Translations under genes and position numbers: made by a program | Notes under the pieces: model-generated | Seen by the model: only the letters and a program-made list of their open reading frames with translations | The model's database searches: none | Told to the model about the DNA's origin: nothing | Part shown: piece by piece, positions 48,220 to 59,942 of the stretch | How the letters are laid out: each line of letters begins with the position of its first letter | Position numbering within the stretch: the first letter of the stretch is position 1 | From: Anisakis pegreffii | Lineage: Eukaryota > Nematoda > Chromadorea > Rhabditida > Anisakidae | Reading direction: 5' to 3' | NCBI GenBank assembly: GCA_035041965.1 | Contig: JAPYMA010000673.1 | Span: forward strand, 1-64,000 | DNA: 64,000 nucleotides

Positions 48220-49705
48220 TCAGATTCAGTCGTGTTGCTGGATGAATTTGCTGTTTGAAGGTGATTTATAAACAATTTGATTTGGCACCAAAGAGAGGCT
48301 GACTTGAAACTTAGAATAGTTCAGTTGATGTGTAATCTCGAACTAATTGAATCTGTTCGCACTTTGTTCCAGTTAAATGTTGAGTTTGATCTGTTGACCG
48401 TTCAATTTTTTGATCTCATAACTTATGACTAATAAATTCTGGAAGATTTTTCTGGCGAAAGAGTGTTATCAAGATTTCATAATTGATTTGACAGTTTTGG
48501 TGTCAGTCTCATTTCAGATCAACCAACTTCCTTGACAGTATGAAAACGTTTTGAAAGGAGTTCGTAAAAATATAAATTATTGTCATTTTTACGCTCTGTT
48601 CTTTTGTAAATTTATGATATAGCCTTGCTTAGCTTAATTGGTATTGTTACGGTATTGAATTCAGCAAATACAAATTTGTTTATCTCATTTATTCATTGTT
48701 ATGACATTGAATTTCGTTACAGTACGAAAGTTTCGTTGTCAACATGGTTTGATTTGATTGTTTCGTTTTTATTTATTCGTTTGTTTATTTATTCATTCAT
48801 TTATGATGTGTACTTGTTATACATATTGTGCCGTCTTCTTTTTGAATAAACGTTTCAATTGAAAACTTTTCCTCCTATTGATGCATCAGGATTCGTTCGA
48901 AGATATCACAGATTTGACTGCCTGTTTTTGAACACACTGCAGGGAAGGTCACATTCTGATTTTCTGAACTCAGACTTGCTGAAGTTGAAATCCCATCGGT
49001 GGATAAAATCCTTAAAGACGTATAATTGCGAAGAAGAAATTACGCTCTAATTCATCGTATTATATGCACTTCGATTGGAACTTTATTTTCCAACTCGGAT
49101 GATAATAGGTTAAAACTTCGACTCAAGACAATGCACTCAACAAAATGAAGAGAAAAAAACCAATACTATAATACAGTAATGTGAGCGCCATGACTTCAAA
49201 TAAGAATGATGACGATGATATCAACATTGTAGAAATTTTAAAAAAAGGTGCAAAATCCACAAAAACTCAACAAAATTCACAAAACGAATCACAAAAGAAA
49301 GTCAATAAAATAATACAATGATGAGAGGGATATGAATTCAAGTAACCATGATGATACTATTAACAAAGTAGAAATCAACAGAATTCCAGAGTCATACAGT
49401 GTCATTCATACAATGAGATCATTTCTGCTAAACTCTACGGGCTGTGAGGTTTTTCGATCGTTTGCTAGACGTATGATTATGCAAAAAATTATGCGCAATG
49501 TGAGTGATATCCTCAAGAACAATACTTATCGGTTGAGTTTTGAATCCAAGAGCGCTCGACAACAATAGCAAATCTTCGGGTTTATTGCTATCCTCGACTT
49601 TTGTTAGATTGACGACAAATGGACAGCAAATCTGAAACTATCCAACTTTCTTCATTCATTCAACTTTTGACATTTGAAAAGCGAATTTCAAGTTTTACAC
49701 GAAAG
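48220..49705. other. Convergent 3' region after U1-C
   Basis: Noncoding, AT-rich sequence between the 3' ends of U1-C and the zinc-finger gene. AATAAA occurs at 48845-48850 and could be a distal polyadenylation signal for U1-C. Two 60-80 codon ORFs (48859-49050 and 49332-49568, plus) have no recognisable features. Confidence 0.5.
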
Positions 49706-51038
49706 TTACAAAATCATTACGACTTTAGAAGTGTTCTTCTCGAAATGGAATGAATCAAATCGAAACGGTATGATAACAAACAAAGTGATGAATAATTGCT
49801 AACGCGTTTGGCTCGTTTTTTGCGAGCTTCCGCTCTGGTAGCAGCGTTGCGTCTCATCATCGGCTTTTTACACAGATACAAAGGAACGATTCGATCACTG
49901 CTGAACACTTTGGCCTGAAATTGATTGAGGAACGTTGAAATTCAGTACAGAAATATTTCAAAATGAACGTTAATAGCACTTAAAGATCCGGCTTAAAAAC
50001 TACAACCGGTTTGACAGTAGAGCTTCTCGACTCCGCATTCTTGTGATATTCTTCCATGATAATCTACCACTCTTATAACGAACCTTTATATTATCAGAGG
50101 ATTTCATTCTAAGCGTAGTATTATAATAGATTTATGAATATGTTACACAGAATGTTTTCTCACCTTCACTTTGACCGCATTCCCGATCTTAGAAGATCCT
50201 TTTTCGTGATTATGAACCACTTTTTTAGGGCTATTATTATTGGCACTTTCCTTATCGAAGATCTCAGAGATAGTATCGGCCGGAAGTCTCGGTAGCATTC
50301 CAGCCATCAACGCTTCTCCAACACGTGAACTGATCGGCGCTTTCACGAATAAATTTTCATTAATTGACCGACCACTGAACATAATTCGTTTGTCATTGAT
50401 TTCTTCGAACTTCTCATAAACTTCTGACGGTATAAACTCGAACTGTTTATAATCATTCTTATCTCGTTCAATTGAATCGTCGGTCATATTCTTACGCAAT
50501 TTACGACACCCAATCATATGCTTGATCACTTCATCATCGTCTCCACTCTGAAACATATTACTGTCGTCATTATGGTTCAATTGATAACATTAATGCTGGT
50601 GGAAAGCTGAAAATTTCTCGCGAATGAAAGAAGATAATCACTTGTTAGTAAAAGCGATATATCTGGAAAGTTTCTTTGAACTGATAAGAAAATTCTGCAA
50701 AAATCGAGTAAGAATTCGACATAAAACGAGCATCGATCAAAGAGGTGAGGAAATGTGATGTATAAATCATGATATTATAAAGGAACAGGGACGAACAATA
50801 CAGCATTGAAATATAAAACCTTGAATCTGCATGCCGGACACTTCAATTCTTCTGACCAAACACAACTCTTATGCGTTGATGGAAGTTTTCCTTCGAATAT
50901 GATCGCTTCGTACGAACCGTTCAGGTTGATATTATTTGAACAATGCTTTATTTCTTTTTTCGATGCATCACCATTCAAGACCACCGGACTGCAAGTGTCC
51001 GAATTCGTGGTTCCGGATGAACGTCGCGATGAAACCAT
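49706..51038 (-). CDS. Unrecognised protein with C2HC (UBZ4-like) zinc finger
   Basis: Four exons in phase (51038-50820, 50547-50164, 49914-49804, 49738-49706) give 248 aa. A serine-rich N-terminus is followed by a zinc-binding pattern that spans the first splice junction: C67-X2-C70-X12-H83-X3-C87, in KCPACRF plus IKHMIGC. This spacing resembles UBZ4-type ubiquitin-binding fingers (RAD18, SPRTN), although the usual Asp after the histidine is absent. The middle is acidic and mixed (FEFIPSEVYEKFEEIND). The C-terminus is strongly basic (RRNAATRAEARKKRAKR), possibly a nuclear localisation signal. A GTGCAG acceptor precedes the ATG. The last exon uses a weak TTCGAG acceptor and may be wrong. The gene is head-to-head with UBA2. 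I assign no function. Confidence 0.6.
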
Positions 51039-51750
51039 CGTGGTCCGTAAGTTCCTGCACGACAGCAGCAATGGATAAGTGCTCAAACAACCAGTTCAGC
51101 AGAGAATTGGACAATTTAGCCAGGAAATTTAAATGACCTGGAGTAGACACACATGAGGGAATTATCCGGGGCTAATCTAACAATAAACAAGTGCATCATA
51201 ACACGATTGGCATTCACAAATTAATTCAGAAAACGATCACATGGTAACTATGACAAGTATGTATTCATGCTATACCAGTAGCGGATGCAGAAAACAAACA
51301 ATTTTAATTCAGTGATTACTTGAGTGGGATTCCGGGAGATCGTATTAGGAGCAAGTTTCTTTTGCCCAAGAGAATGGTGATTTGTAACAGTCACATCCAG
51401 AAAATTATAAATTCCCGCGGTCAAGTGACGGATAATTGATAGTGTAGTCTGGGTTCGCCAACTTTGAAGCGAAGCCAAATTCACTCCAATCCTCCGTTTC
51501 TATTCATTTCATAATTATTTTCTATTATCCATCGATTGAATTGCTCCAGATAAGGTCTTCGAAAATCGCACTCAAGTGATCGACGGATCAGAATTCGTTG
51601 TTTTATACTTCCATTAGTGGTGTAGCATAGATATATCCCTGTCATAATTATGATGCGATCGTTTTGTGAATTGATTTGTGCATGGACATCCTCCTCAGAT
51701 CGTTTTTAGGCTGTTTTCATTTTTATACAATCATTATTATTTATTTCTTA
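51039..51750. other. Divergent promoter region, zinc-finger gene / UBA2
   Basis: About 0.7 kb separating two head-to-head genes. It contains ORFs on both strands, but none has consistent splice context. It probably holds both promoters. Confidence 0.55.
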
Positions 51751-51758
51751 TTTCTTAG
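51751..51758 (+). promoter_or_regulatory. Probable trans-splice acceptor of UBA2
   Basis: TTTCTTAG ends 12 nt upstream of the ATG at 51771 with no obvious paired donor, fitting spliced-leader addition. Confidence 0.5.
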
Positions 51759-51770
51759 AAAATCGGCAAA

Positions 51771-54700
51771 ATGTCCTGGCGAGATGAATCGTTCTTATCA
51801 AAACTGCAATGTCGAGTGTTGGTGGTTGGAGCTGGAGGTATCGGATGTGAACTGCTCAAGAATCTGGCGCTTACCGGGTTCTCGAATATTGACGTCGTGA
51901 GTTATCTTCTTCATTATCCTTTTATTTCTTATCAATCGAGAATTGTGTCAGTCGGCTTCAAACAGTTTAGAGAAGTTGTTTTATTTAATATTTTATGTAA
52001 TAGAGCTAACGGTTGAAAATCTTAATTTCATATAATTTAATATTAGTGTGTTGGTGAGATCATGATTTGCGAAATGTTCAGGTTGATCTGGATACAATTG
52101 ATGTTAGCAATCTGAATCGTCAATTTCTATTCCGTCGTGAACATGTTGGAAAGTCGAAAGCTGAAACGGCAGCTCAGGCAGTTCGTTCGATTATGCCAAA
52201 CGTTAATATCACCTGTCATCATGATTCAATTATGAAGTCAGTTCTCACGGTTATTGTTCCGTTCATTTGATATTCTGCTTGGTTTGTTTATTAAGATTAA
52301 TACTTTGTTTGACGTGGGCAGATCGATGGCCATATCGATTCCGTTGTTTTCGTTGCTAAATGTTTGAGTGAGACTGTACGAAAATGACGGTTCATTTTCA
52401 GTGTCAAGTACGATGTGGATTTCTTTCATCAATTCACAGTGGTGCTAGGCGCATTGGACAATCGAGGTCACCGAATTATCGTTGATTGAATTTCATCATT
52501 CATTTTTTTGGATGATATCAGATGTTCCCTTTTTTTTAATTGTTACGTCCTCATATTTGACCGTATAGTATGCATACGAATTCGTGACTTCATTGATTAA
52601 TGAAGTACCTGGCTCACAAAGGAGAATAATTGCGTTTGCTAGCTGTCAGTAGGCATGCATATAGCAGTTTATATCTCTAATTTTCATCAATTTTTTCGAG
52701 AAAAAAAATTTTCAGCAGCCCGTAACCATGTGAATCGATTGTGCGTGGCAGCACGTGTTCCATTAATAGAAAGCGGCTCATCTGGATATCTTGGACAGGT
52801 AAATAAAGCAACTGATTTGATTGATTTGAATGTTTTCGAATCAAATATTGTGATGCTAATGTAAGAAAATGATTGGATGGTTTTTTAAGGTAGGTGTGAT
52901 AATGCGTGATAAGACGGAATGTTACGAATGTATGCCTAAGAGCGCACAAAAAACATACCCAGGTTGTACGATTCGTAATACACCAACTGAACTGATTCAT
53001 TGCGTTGTTTGGGCGAAGCATTTGTTCAAGTGAGGTTTTGCTTCTCATTGGTTTCGTTTGTCGTTGAACGCTGTTTTTTTTTCATTCTCATTCTCGTGAA
53101 TTTATGCTTCTGTTCGAAATGTTAACAGTTGTTGATAATTCTTCATTTTTATAGCTTTTTGATTGAAATCACAAAATTTCTAATTGTAAGAGGAATTCAT
53201 ACTTCGAAAGTTGCAGTCAGCTATTCGGTGAAGTGGATATAGACGATGAAGTGTCACCGGATTTGGAGAACACGCAAGATGCAGATAGAAGATCGTCGAG
53301 TAATATTGGATTTAATGAGCAACAACAAGAAACAAATGATGAATTATCAAAGAATGGAACCGAAGTGAACGGTTCGAATGGCGTTGGTACGTTGGAAGAA
53401 GAAGAGAACGGAGCGGATAAGGATGCTTGCAATGAACCAACGAAAGAATGCATTCGAGTGTGGGCTGCTAGACATAATTTCGATCCGCAAACTCTATTCC
53501 ATAAGGTTTGAAGTTTTGTGTTTCATATGTTTCACGTTCAGTTGAAAGCGTTCGTGGTGAACATCTCGCTGAATCGTGCGCGCATCAGTTAATGTCATTC
53601 TTGATGAAAATCTTGTCAGATTCGATCAAAGCAGTAGAATTATAAAATTGTTATCCATTTATTCTAATTTATTTCTATTGTCTTGAATGTTGTTTTTGTT
53701 GTTTTTTTTTTTTGAATTTTGCTATGGGACTTGAAATTTTTATGTGTCACTTGAATAGTTTGACGTATCAACAGAATTGTTTTTCAGTTTTTCCGCGATG
53801 ATATTGATGTTTTGTTGACGTTGACGGATTTGTGGAAAGATCGCAGAAAGCCGACTCCGCTCGAGTGGAATAATCTATCGAATCAAAGTTCGTTGATCTC
53901 AAAAAACTTCTAATCGTAAATGTGTCGTTGCATCAAAAAATTTTTTGCTTCTTGAATCAATTGACTCTGAAATATTGAATACTGTTTTTGTGCAAATTTT
54001 ATGTTGATTTTCGATATGAAGACAGTGGTAATGTTTGCGTTCAGATGCAGGTTCGAGTAAGTCGAAAGAAAACGATGAAATTTGGACGCCATACGAGTGT
54101 AGAGAAGAGTTCGAGAAGGCACTTATCGAGTTGCGTAGTCGTGTGAAGGTGACGGATGGTAGTGCTGATGGCAATAACGCTGATAGTAATAATGATAACG
54201 GTTCAACTCTCGTATGGGATAAGGTTAGTTTTTGTTTTTGATGTTTATTCTATTTGTGCTATTTTGCCAGTGATTATTGTGCATTGATTTGCATGGAACT
54301 TGTCAAATGGGTATAGTAATGTGATGTGAGATGATCATTCAGGATGACGATGCCTCGATGCGTTTCGTAGCGGCTTGTGGGAATATTCGTGCTCATATCT
54401 TTGGCATAAAAACGAAGACGTTGTTCGAGATCAAATGTGAGTGTTAATGTCAATATTTTTTGTTGTTGTTAATATTATTGTTGTTGGGAATAATTGAATG
54501 AATTGTTTTCAGCAATGGCTGGTAATATTATCCCGGCAATAGCCACAACGAATGCAATAGTGGCCGGTATGATTGTTGTGGAGGCGATGAAGATAGTCTT
54601 TGGAAAGATGGATAAACTCAGAAATGTTAGGAGTTTTCTTTTTTTGTTTGTTTATTTGCTGACAGTGAGCTACTTCCGACAAATTTCATTATTTCTAAGA

Positions 54701-55866
54701 GTTGACCAATTGTGAACGCATACGTTTGAGAATGTTTTGAAGTGTTTAATGACGTTGATCAATTCAACAATGGTAGTTTACGACAGGTGATTATCATTCA
54801 CTACGAGTTTGTTGTTTAGCATTCAGAATTGGTGATTTATTGCGATTGTAGGTGTTCATATCGCCGAAACCAAATCCACGACAACAAATATTGGTGAGTG
54901 AGGTGCCTCGTAAACCGAATCCAAAATGTTACACGTGTTCGGAACAACGTGAGTTGATTGTGAAAACGAACACAAAACTGACGACGGTTCGATCGTTCGA
55001 AGCGAAATTCTTGAAAGGAATTTTGAATATGGTAGCGCCGGATGCGATCATTGCAACTAACTCGAATATTATTGTTTCGAGTGAAGAGGGAGAAACTGAT
55101 GGTTTGTTTTTTGGATTGGATTTGTTGACGTTATCGTTATTGTCGTTAGTATTGGTGATATGTTTTGTAGTGATTATAATTAATCTTATTCATATTTCGA
55201 TACTGTATCGGAGAGTTATTCTGATTTGAGGAAGAAATGAAACTTGGATTCAAATTTCAGCGATTGCTGATCGTAAACTGGAAGAAGTTGGAGTGGTGAA
55301 TGGATGTTTGCTGTCTTGTGATGACTTTCTGCAGCAATTCAAAGTTCGCGTTCAAGTGTCGCATGATGGCACGTTAGAGGTTGATCATTTCGAGGTAATG
55401 ATGGATTCGGGCAGTGAGACGACAAACGAAGAGGAGCATGCGAATGGTACGTTTCCATTTCGAGAGTTGATTTGGTGGATTTTCTGATGAGACGAATTCG
55501 ATTTATTCAATCAGTATTCAATATTGCTGTTGTGTGCAGAGAATTTATGCAGAAATTTATGTTGAAGGAATAATGTTGAGTGTATGTTTCGTGAAGGTGG
55601 AAGGAAATATTTTAGAGTGCGTCCTCGATCCAGAGAATACGATGACAAATTACGGGTCAGTAATAGTTTTTGTTTAAGGGGCGCCGACTAGCTCAACCGC
55701 AGAGGCAATGGATACGGATGATGGTAGAACGAAGAAGGGAACAGATGATCACGCTCATGCTCTCAAACGCAAATCTGCAACGCATAATGATGATGTTAAT
55801 GGCGATAAGAACAGTGAAATGCTCATGCAATCACCACCGAAACGTGCGTGTTTGGCTGACGATTGA
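51771..55866 (+). CDS. uba-2: SUMO-activating enzyme subunit 2 (UBA2)
   Basis: Catalytic subunit of the SUMO E1, which with AOS1/SAE1 adenylates SUMO and carries it as a thioester. Thirteen phased exons (51771-51896, 52082-52236, 52402-52466, 52716-52798, 52890-53029, 53217-53505, 53788-53887, 54045-54223, 54343-54436, 54513-54625, 54852-55101, 55261-55446, 55679-55866) give 655 aa; human UBA2 is 640. Seen: the nucleotide-binding loop GAGGIGCE (20-27), [14 protein letters not shown], the catalytic Cys169 in PGCTIRNTP, zinc ligands CYEC (154-157) and CYTC (474-477), [14 protein letters not shown], and the ubiquitin-fold region with SSEEGET. A low-complexity acidic insertion of about 60 residues (exon 6) follows [11 protein letters not shown]. 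The tail has basic clusters (LKRK, PPKR) that fit nuclear import. Confidence 0.98.
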
Positions 55867-58138
55867 TTGGTAGCGTTTTGAAGGAAGATATTTTGTTTGA
55901 TTGTTTCATTTATCTTATTGATTGCCGTCTTATTTGAGTTGAATTGAATTTGTTTTATCGTGTTTGGCATTTTGCATGTTGACCACCTGCATATACCTGT
56001 ATTGTTGGTTGTTTCTTAATGTTTTCGATGCTCTTACAATTAGTTTTATTTGAACATTTTTGAACGTTTACATTGATTGATTAATTGTTTGTTTTGTGTT
56101 TACCGGTTGGTTAGTGTGGGGAATGTGCAAGAAACTTAACTGAATTGGTAGGAATGATACGGGGAGGATATGAGCTTAGTAAAGGATATATGGATAGTTT
56201 ACTCTTGTATGGGCTGATACTTTAGCGATCGATTTTGATAGTGACAAATTTTTTGTTATCATTAATTTTATTGGTGTTGCTGTGGTTGTTATTCGGAACC
56301 AGATTGACCAAGATGACGATCTGGGATAGTTGTTGAGTGTTTGGTTGGTTTGGAATTTAGCGGGGAGAACAAAATTATGTGGATTTGTCGAATCATTTTG
56401 TTATGTGTTAATCTTAATTTAAGTATTGTTCGTTCATTCCATTGCATGTTGTTTTCAAGTAGATTCATTGAATTATTGTCGTTGAAATTTATTCTGTTTT
56501 TATTTTTGATATATTTGAATATATTCTTGTAAAGTTCTCCATATTGAATTGTTGATTTAGGCGAAATTTTTACCCGTTGAATAATAAAAATGAAAATAAT
56601 TTGATAGAATGCAGATGTTCTGGTTAATTGAGCAATTGTTATGCGTTTGCTTCAGTGGTTATGGTGTTTTAGATGTTCATTAGAATGCGTTGTTTGGTTA
56701 TTCGTTTATTTATTCATTGAAAATTGGATTGACTTGCCTATTCAAAGTTGGATTGATCTTGTTCTGTAATGATAATAACAACAATCTTAAGAATATACTG
56801 CCACGAAGACATTCCATGCTGTTTTTTGCTTTGTTTTTTGTTTGTTTTTCTTCTAACAGCGACAATTGCAGTCGTCTGGCGATTGAGTAGAGTATGAAAT
56901 TCGTAGACGTAAACGATAAAATTGTTTGAAATTTCATGAAATTCTTTCAGAGGCAGTGATTTTTTGGTTGTTATTTTGAATTTTCAATCGAGAAAATATC
57001 CCGTTTTCCGGAAGTGTTCAGTTGTTGTGCGTTCACCAGTGATTGATAGTGTTCGATAAGAGAGCGAATCGACATGAATCTGTAAATTACGTTTTAAAAA
57101 ATGTTAGAGAGGAAGTTTGGTTGGTTTTATTAATGTTGAATAATAAAGTTTTTTGCATTAATATCCGACTGCTTGACGAATCACAATCAGCACATTCAAC
57201 GTTGTCATTAAAATTGATTGCTTAAGTCACACTGAATGAATGACTAGAAATAATGGACAATTCATGCGAAAATAATTCACGCGAATCAAAAATGAACGAA
57301 ATTGTCGAAAAAGTGTACAAAATTAGTGATGGGGCGTAAATTGGTATGAGGCGTAATCAAAACCTCATGATTGGACTACAAAATTCGATAGAGTGAAGGC
57401 GATTGAATTAGACTAACTGATCTACGAAAGCGTATTTGATGCATTCAATAAGCATGAAGGAACACATACATGGGTTGTTTTTGTTGTAGAATATTGCAGT
57501 AATCAGAAACGTTCAATTGCCAAAGATGTCTTCCGTTACTGAGATTCAATTCGACGAAATCGAAGTGAAACATCTTTCCAGATGCATTCATATAGGCGAG
57601 TTTTAGTGGAAGTTTTAATGGTACCTTGACGTTGAGTTGATTAGTCACAACCAAATGCTTTCCAATTGTAAGCAAAATTCAATGAAGCTGAATTCATTTT
57701 GTGAAGCATTCATATCTTCAGATCAGTGCATAAATATGAATGAATCAGTGCATCTAGCCATACAAGAAAAACTCCTCTGAATACGGTAATACTCATGGAA
57801 TCAACGGAAATTGTTCCGATGTAATGTGAAAGATTGCGTCTTATAGAATTCATCGTAAATGAAATGTAAGTAAGAGAACAATTGAAAACGAGTTGCTTAT
57901 ATAGTCGAGAAAATACTAAACTCGACGAGGGAATAGTTGAGGAAATAGTTCTCTAGAACTGGAATTGTCTAAAAGTAGCACTTAAAACTAGTCGAAACTT
58001 GTAATCTACCACGTCAGATTACTCAGCAACTAGCTGAGTTAGCTGTGGGAAGTTGAAAGCGAGCTGAGTTGTTTGTTTTTGAAGTGGTTTTGAGTGAGAT
58101 AAAATGTGATTTTGCGATAAGATAGCGACGAAGTATGT
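55867..58138. other. Convergent 3' region after UBA2
   Basis: AT-rich spacer between the 3' ends of UBA2 and the charged-protein gene. An AATAAA at 56583-56588 may be a distal polyadenylation signal. A minus-strand ORF at 57445-57675 looks coding and is listed separately. Nothing else is supported. Confidence 0.5.
57445..57675 (-). CDS. Exon-like ORF, unrecognised
   Basis: A 76-codon frame with a plausible amino-acid composition (KVPLKLPLKLAYMNASGK, then FHFDFVELNLSNG). It reaches a possible GTATGT donor near its 3' end. No acceptor, upstream start exon or downstream partner could be assigned. It could be one exon of a small gene, a gene remnant, or chance. Confidence 0.25.
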   Translation of the reverse strand: MLTIGKHLVVTNQLNVKVPLKLPLKLAYMNASGKMFHFDFVELNLSNGRHLWQLNVSDYCNILQQKQPMYVFLHAY

Positions 58139-59818
58139 TTACAATCGTACTTCCATTAGACTGGTGATCGTTAGAGGTCGTGCGTAGTAAAGCCGAATTT
58201 CATTCGGTCTCATGAGACGTCTCAGATCAACCTCATTTACAACACCAACGTACACTGACGACTTGCACGTTTGTGCATCCTGTATCTCTGACTTATGATC
58301 ACCAATTTGCAGGAACTCCTCCACTGGCACTCCCTTATCATCGACATCATCACTTCTATGATTACGATTATCAGTGATTATCAATGACATGTGGTTGTTC
58401 ATGAGTATTCAGTGTGCGTTTCATCTCTCGACATTACCTCGTAAAAGAGGCAACTTTGCGTTTTAGATCAAAAAACAGTCGTAGTTTTTCAGTTGTTGTG
58501 AGTAGCAGAGGTGTGAATGGCTCAAATAGATATCTCATCGAGTTGAAAAAGTTGGGGAATTGTGATCGCGAACTCACTTTTCATGGTGTTCTTTATGTTT
58601 TGTGTGTTCTCGTTTCTTCGATTTCGACTGCTTCTCTTGCTTCAACTTGAGCAATTTTCTCGCCCGTAGCTTTCGTTTCTTGTATTCCGCAAGCGAATAG
58701 CGACCAGTTTCCGGTCGCTGCGGCCAGATCACCTCAACAACACATTCCTCGTCGCCATTAGTCAAGATAAGGCTCAAATGTACTTAATAAGGCTTTAAAT
58801 TTAGACAGCTGTCACAATGCATCATCATTCCTTATTCAAGCATTACTATAATTGCTATTCCTCTCACATTCAGCATAATTATCACTATTATTACGATTTC
58901 TCTTGTCATTTTTGCTATGTTCATGCCAATAATTAGCATTATTATCACTATCGTATCACAGTCACCATTTAGCGATCAGCAACTATGATCCCTGCAAACA
59001 TCTTCAAAGCAACTCACATTCAACGTCCTACTAACAAGGTTTCCGTGTTTATCTTCAACAACCGCATAACTTGGCGGAGAATCAGAATCATGTTCAGACT
59101 GAAATTTGTTTCGTTGTAAACCTTCTCAAATCACTGAGCAGATGCGAGAAAATAATTTTTAGATGAGGCTCAAATGTGCTTAAAGCTTCGAACAAATCCT
59201 ATTTTGATAAACATCCACAACTGGAAAGATTATGAACGTCTATTTGCTTAAATCAGAAGAGAATCTTTTAGACTGTTTTGCAAAGATCAACAACACTTGA
59301 CGGTGTCTTTTTCTGTGCAAAAATTTCATTTCTAAACTCGCTTGCTTCGACTTGTTCCAACGAAAAATTATTCGTCTATCTATTAATTGTTACACACTGG
59401 CGATATGCGGCGATATTTAGATGGTTTTGTTCGTTCATTTGGTAAATTGAGATAGATTTGGAGACGATGAATGAATGCGTACGGGAATGTTTATTAGTTG
59501 CAGACAGCGGATCGAATACTGATCACTCACAAATAACAACGCAAATTTGCAATGCAAACAGAGTTACGCCCTTAGGAACTGACTGAGGGCTGAGCAAAAA
59601 AACCAACTTGTGTGCAGCATAAGAATTGTGGCATCCCAACTGGGCATTCAGATGTGCTCACTTACCGAACACTTGGAAATTCGTTTGGTTCGCCTTTGAT
59701 GACGTTTCGAAACAGCACAGCGTGACGATTGTGAGCTATCGGTGCGGCTACTATCACTATCACTCGAATCACTTCGAGAACTACTCCACCACAAAGACAT
59801 CCAAGGACTACCAACCAT
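58139..59818 (-). CDS. Unrecognised serine-rich/basic charged protein
   Basis: Four exons: 59818-59666, 59098-59025, 58772-58578 and 58355-58139, giving about 212 aa. The first exon encodes a serine-rich stretch (SSSRSDSSDSDSSRTDSSQS) that turns basic (KRHQRRTKRISK). The second has SEHDSDSPPSY. The third contains VEVIWPQRPETGRYSLAEY followed by a Lys/Arg-rich run that is probably helical (KKRKLRARKLLKLKQEKQ). The last ends TITSLMEVRL. No domain was recognised; composition suggests a nuclear protein. The exon 2-3 junction is uncertain: the strong GTGAGT donor at 59018 is out of phase with the open frame of exon 3, so I used an upstream GTTGAA donor with a TTTGAG acceptor. Confidence 0.55.
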
Positions 59819-59916
59819 CCTTGGTGTTCAGCTCAACAATAGATGATTGTACTCGCGAGGAAGATTTGCAGTGAGCAAATTAAGAATTTAAAAATCCAAA
59901 TACACACAAATGTTAA

Positions 59917-59942
59917 TTTTACCAAATGTTAATTTGGTAAAA
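59917..59942. repeat. 11 bp stem hairpin with AATGTTAATTT repeats
   Basis: Arms 59917-59927 and 59932-59942 are perfect complements around a 4 nt loop. The word AATGTTAATTT occurs three times in tandem-like array between about 59909 and 59952. Confidence 0.8.

Noticed and set aside
48045..48275. Collagen-like Gly/Pro-rich ORF on the minus strand
   Set aside because: It is the reverse complement of the proline-rich U1-C tail; the repeat pattern follows from that composition.
55670..55873. ORF overlapping the last UBA2 exon
   Set aside because: Different frame from the phased exon 55679-55866, which encodes the family-typical basic/acidic tail.
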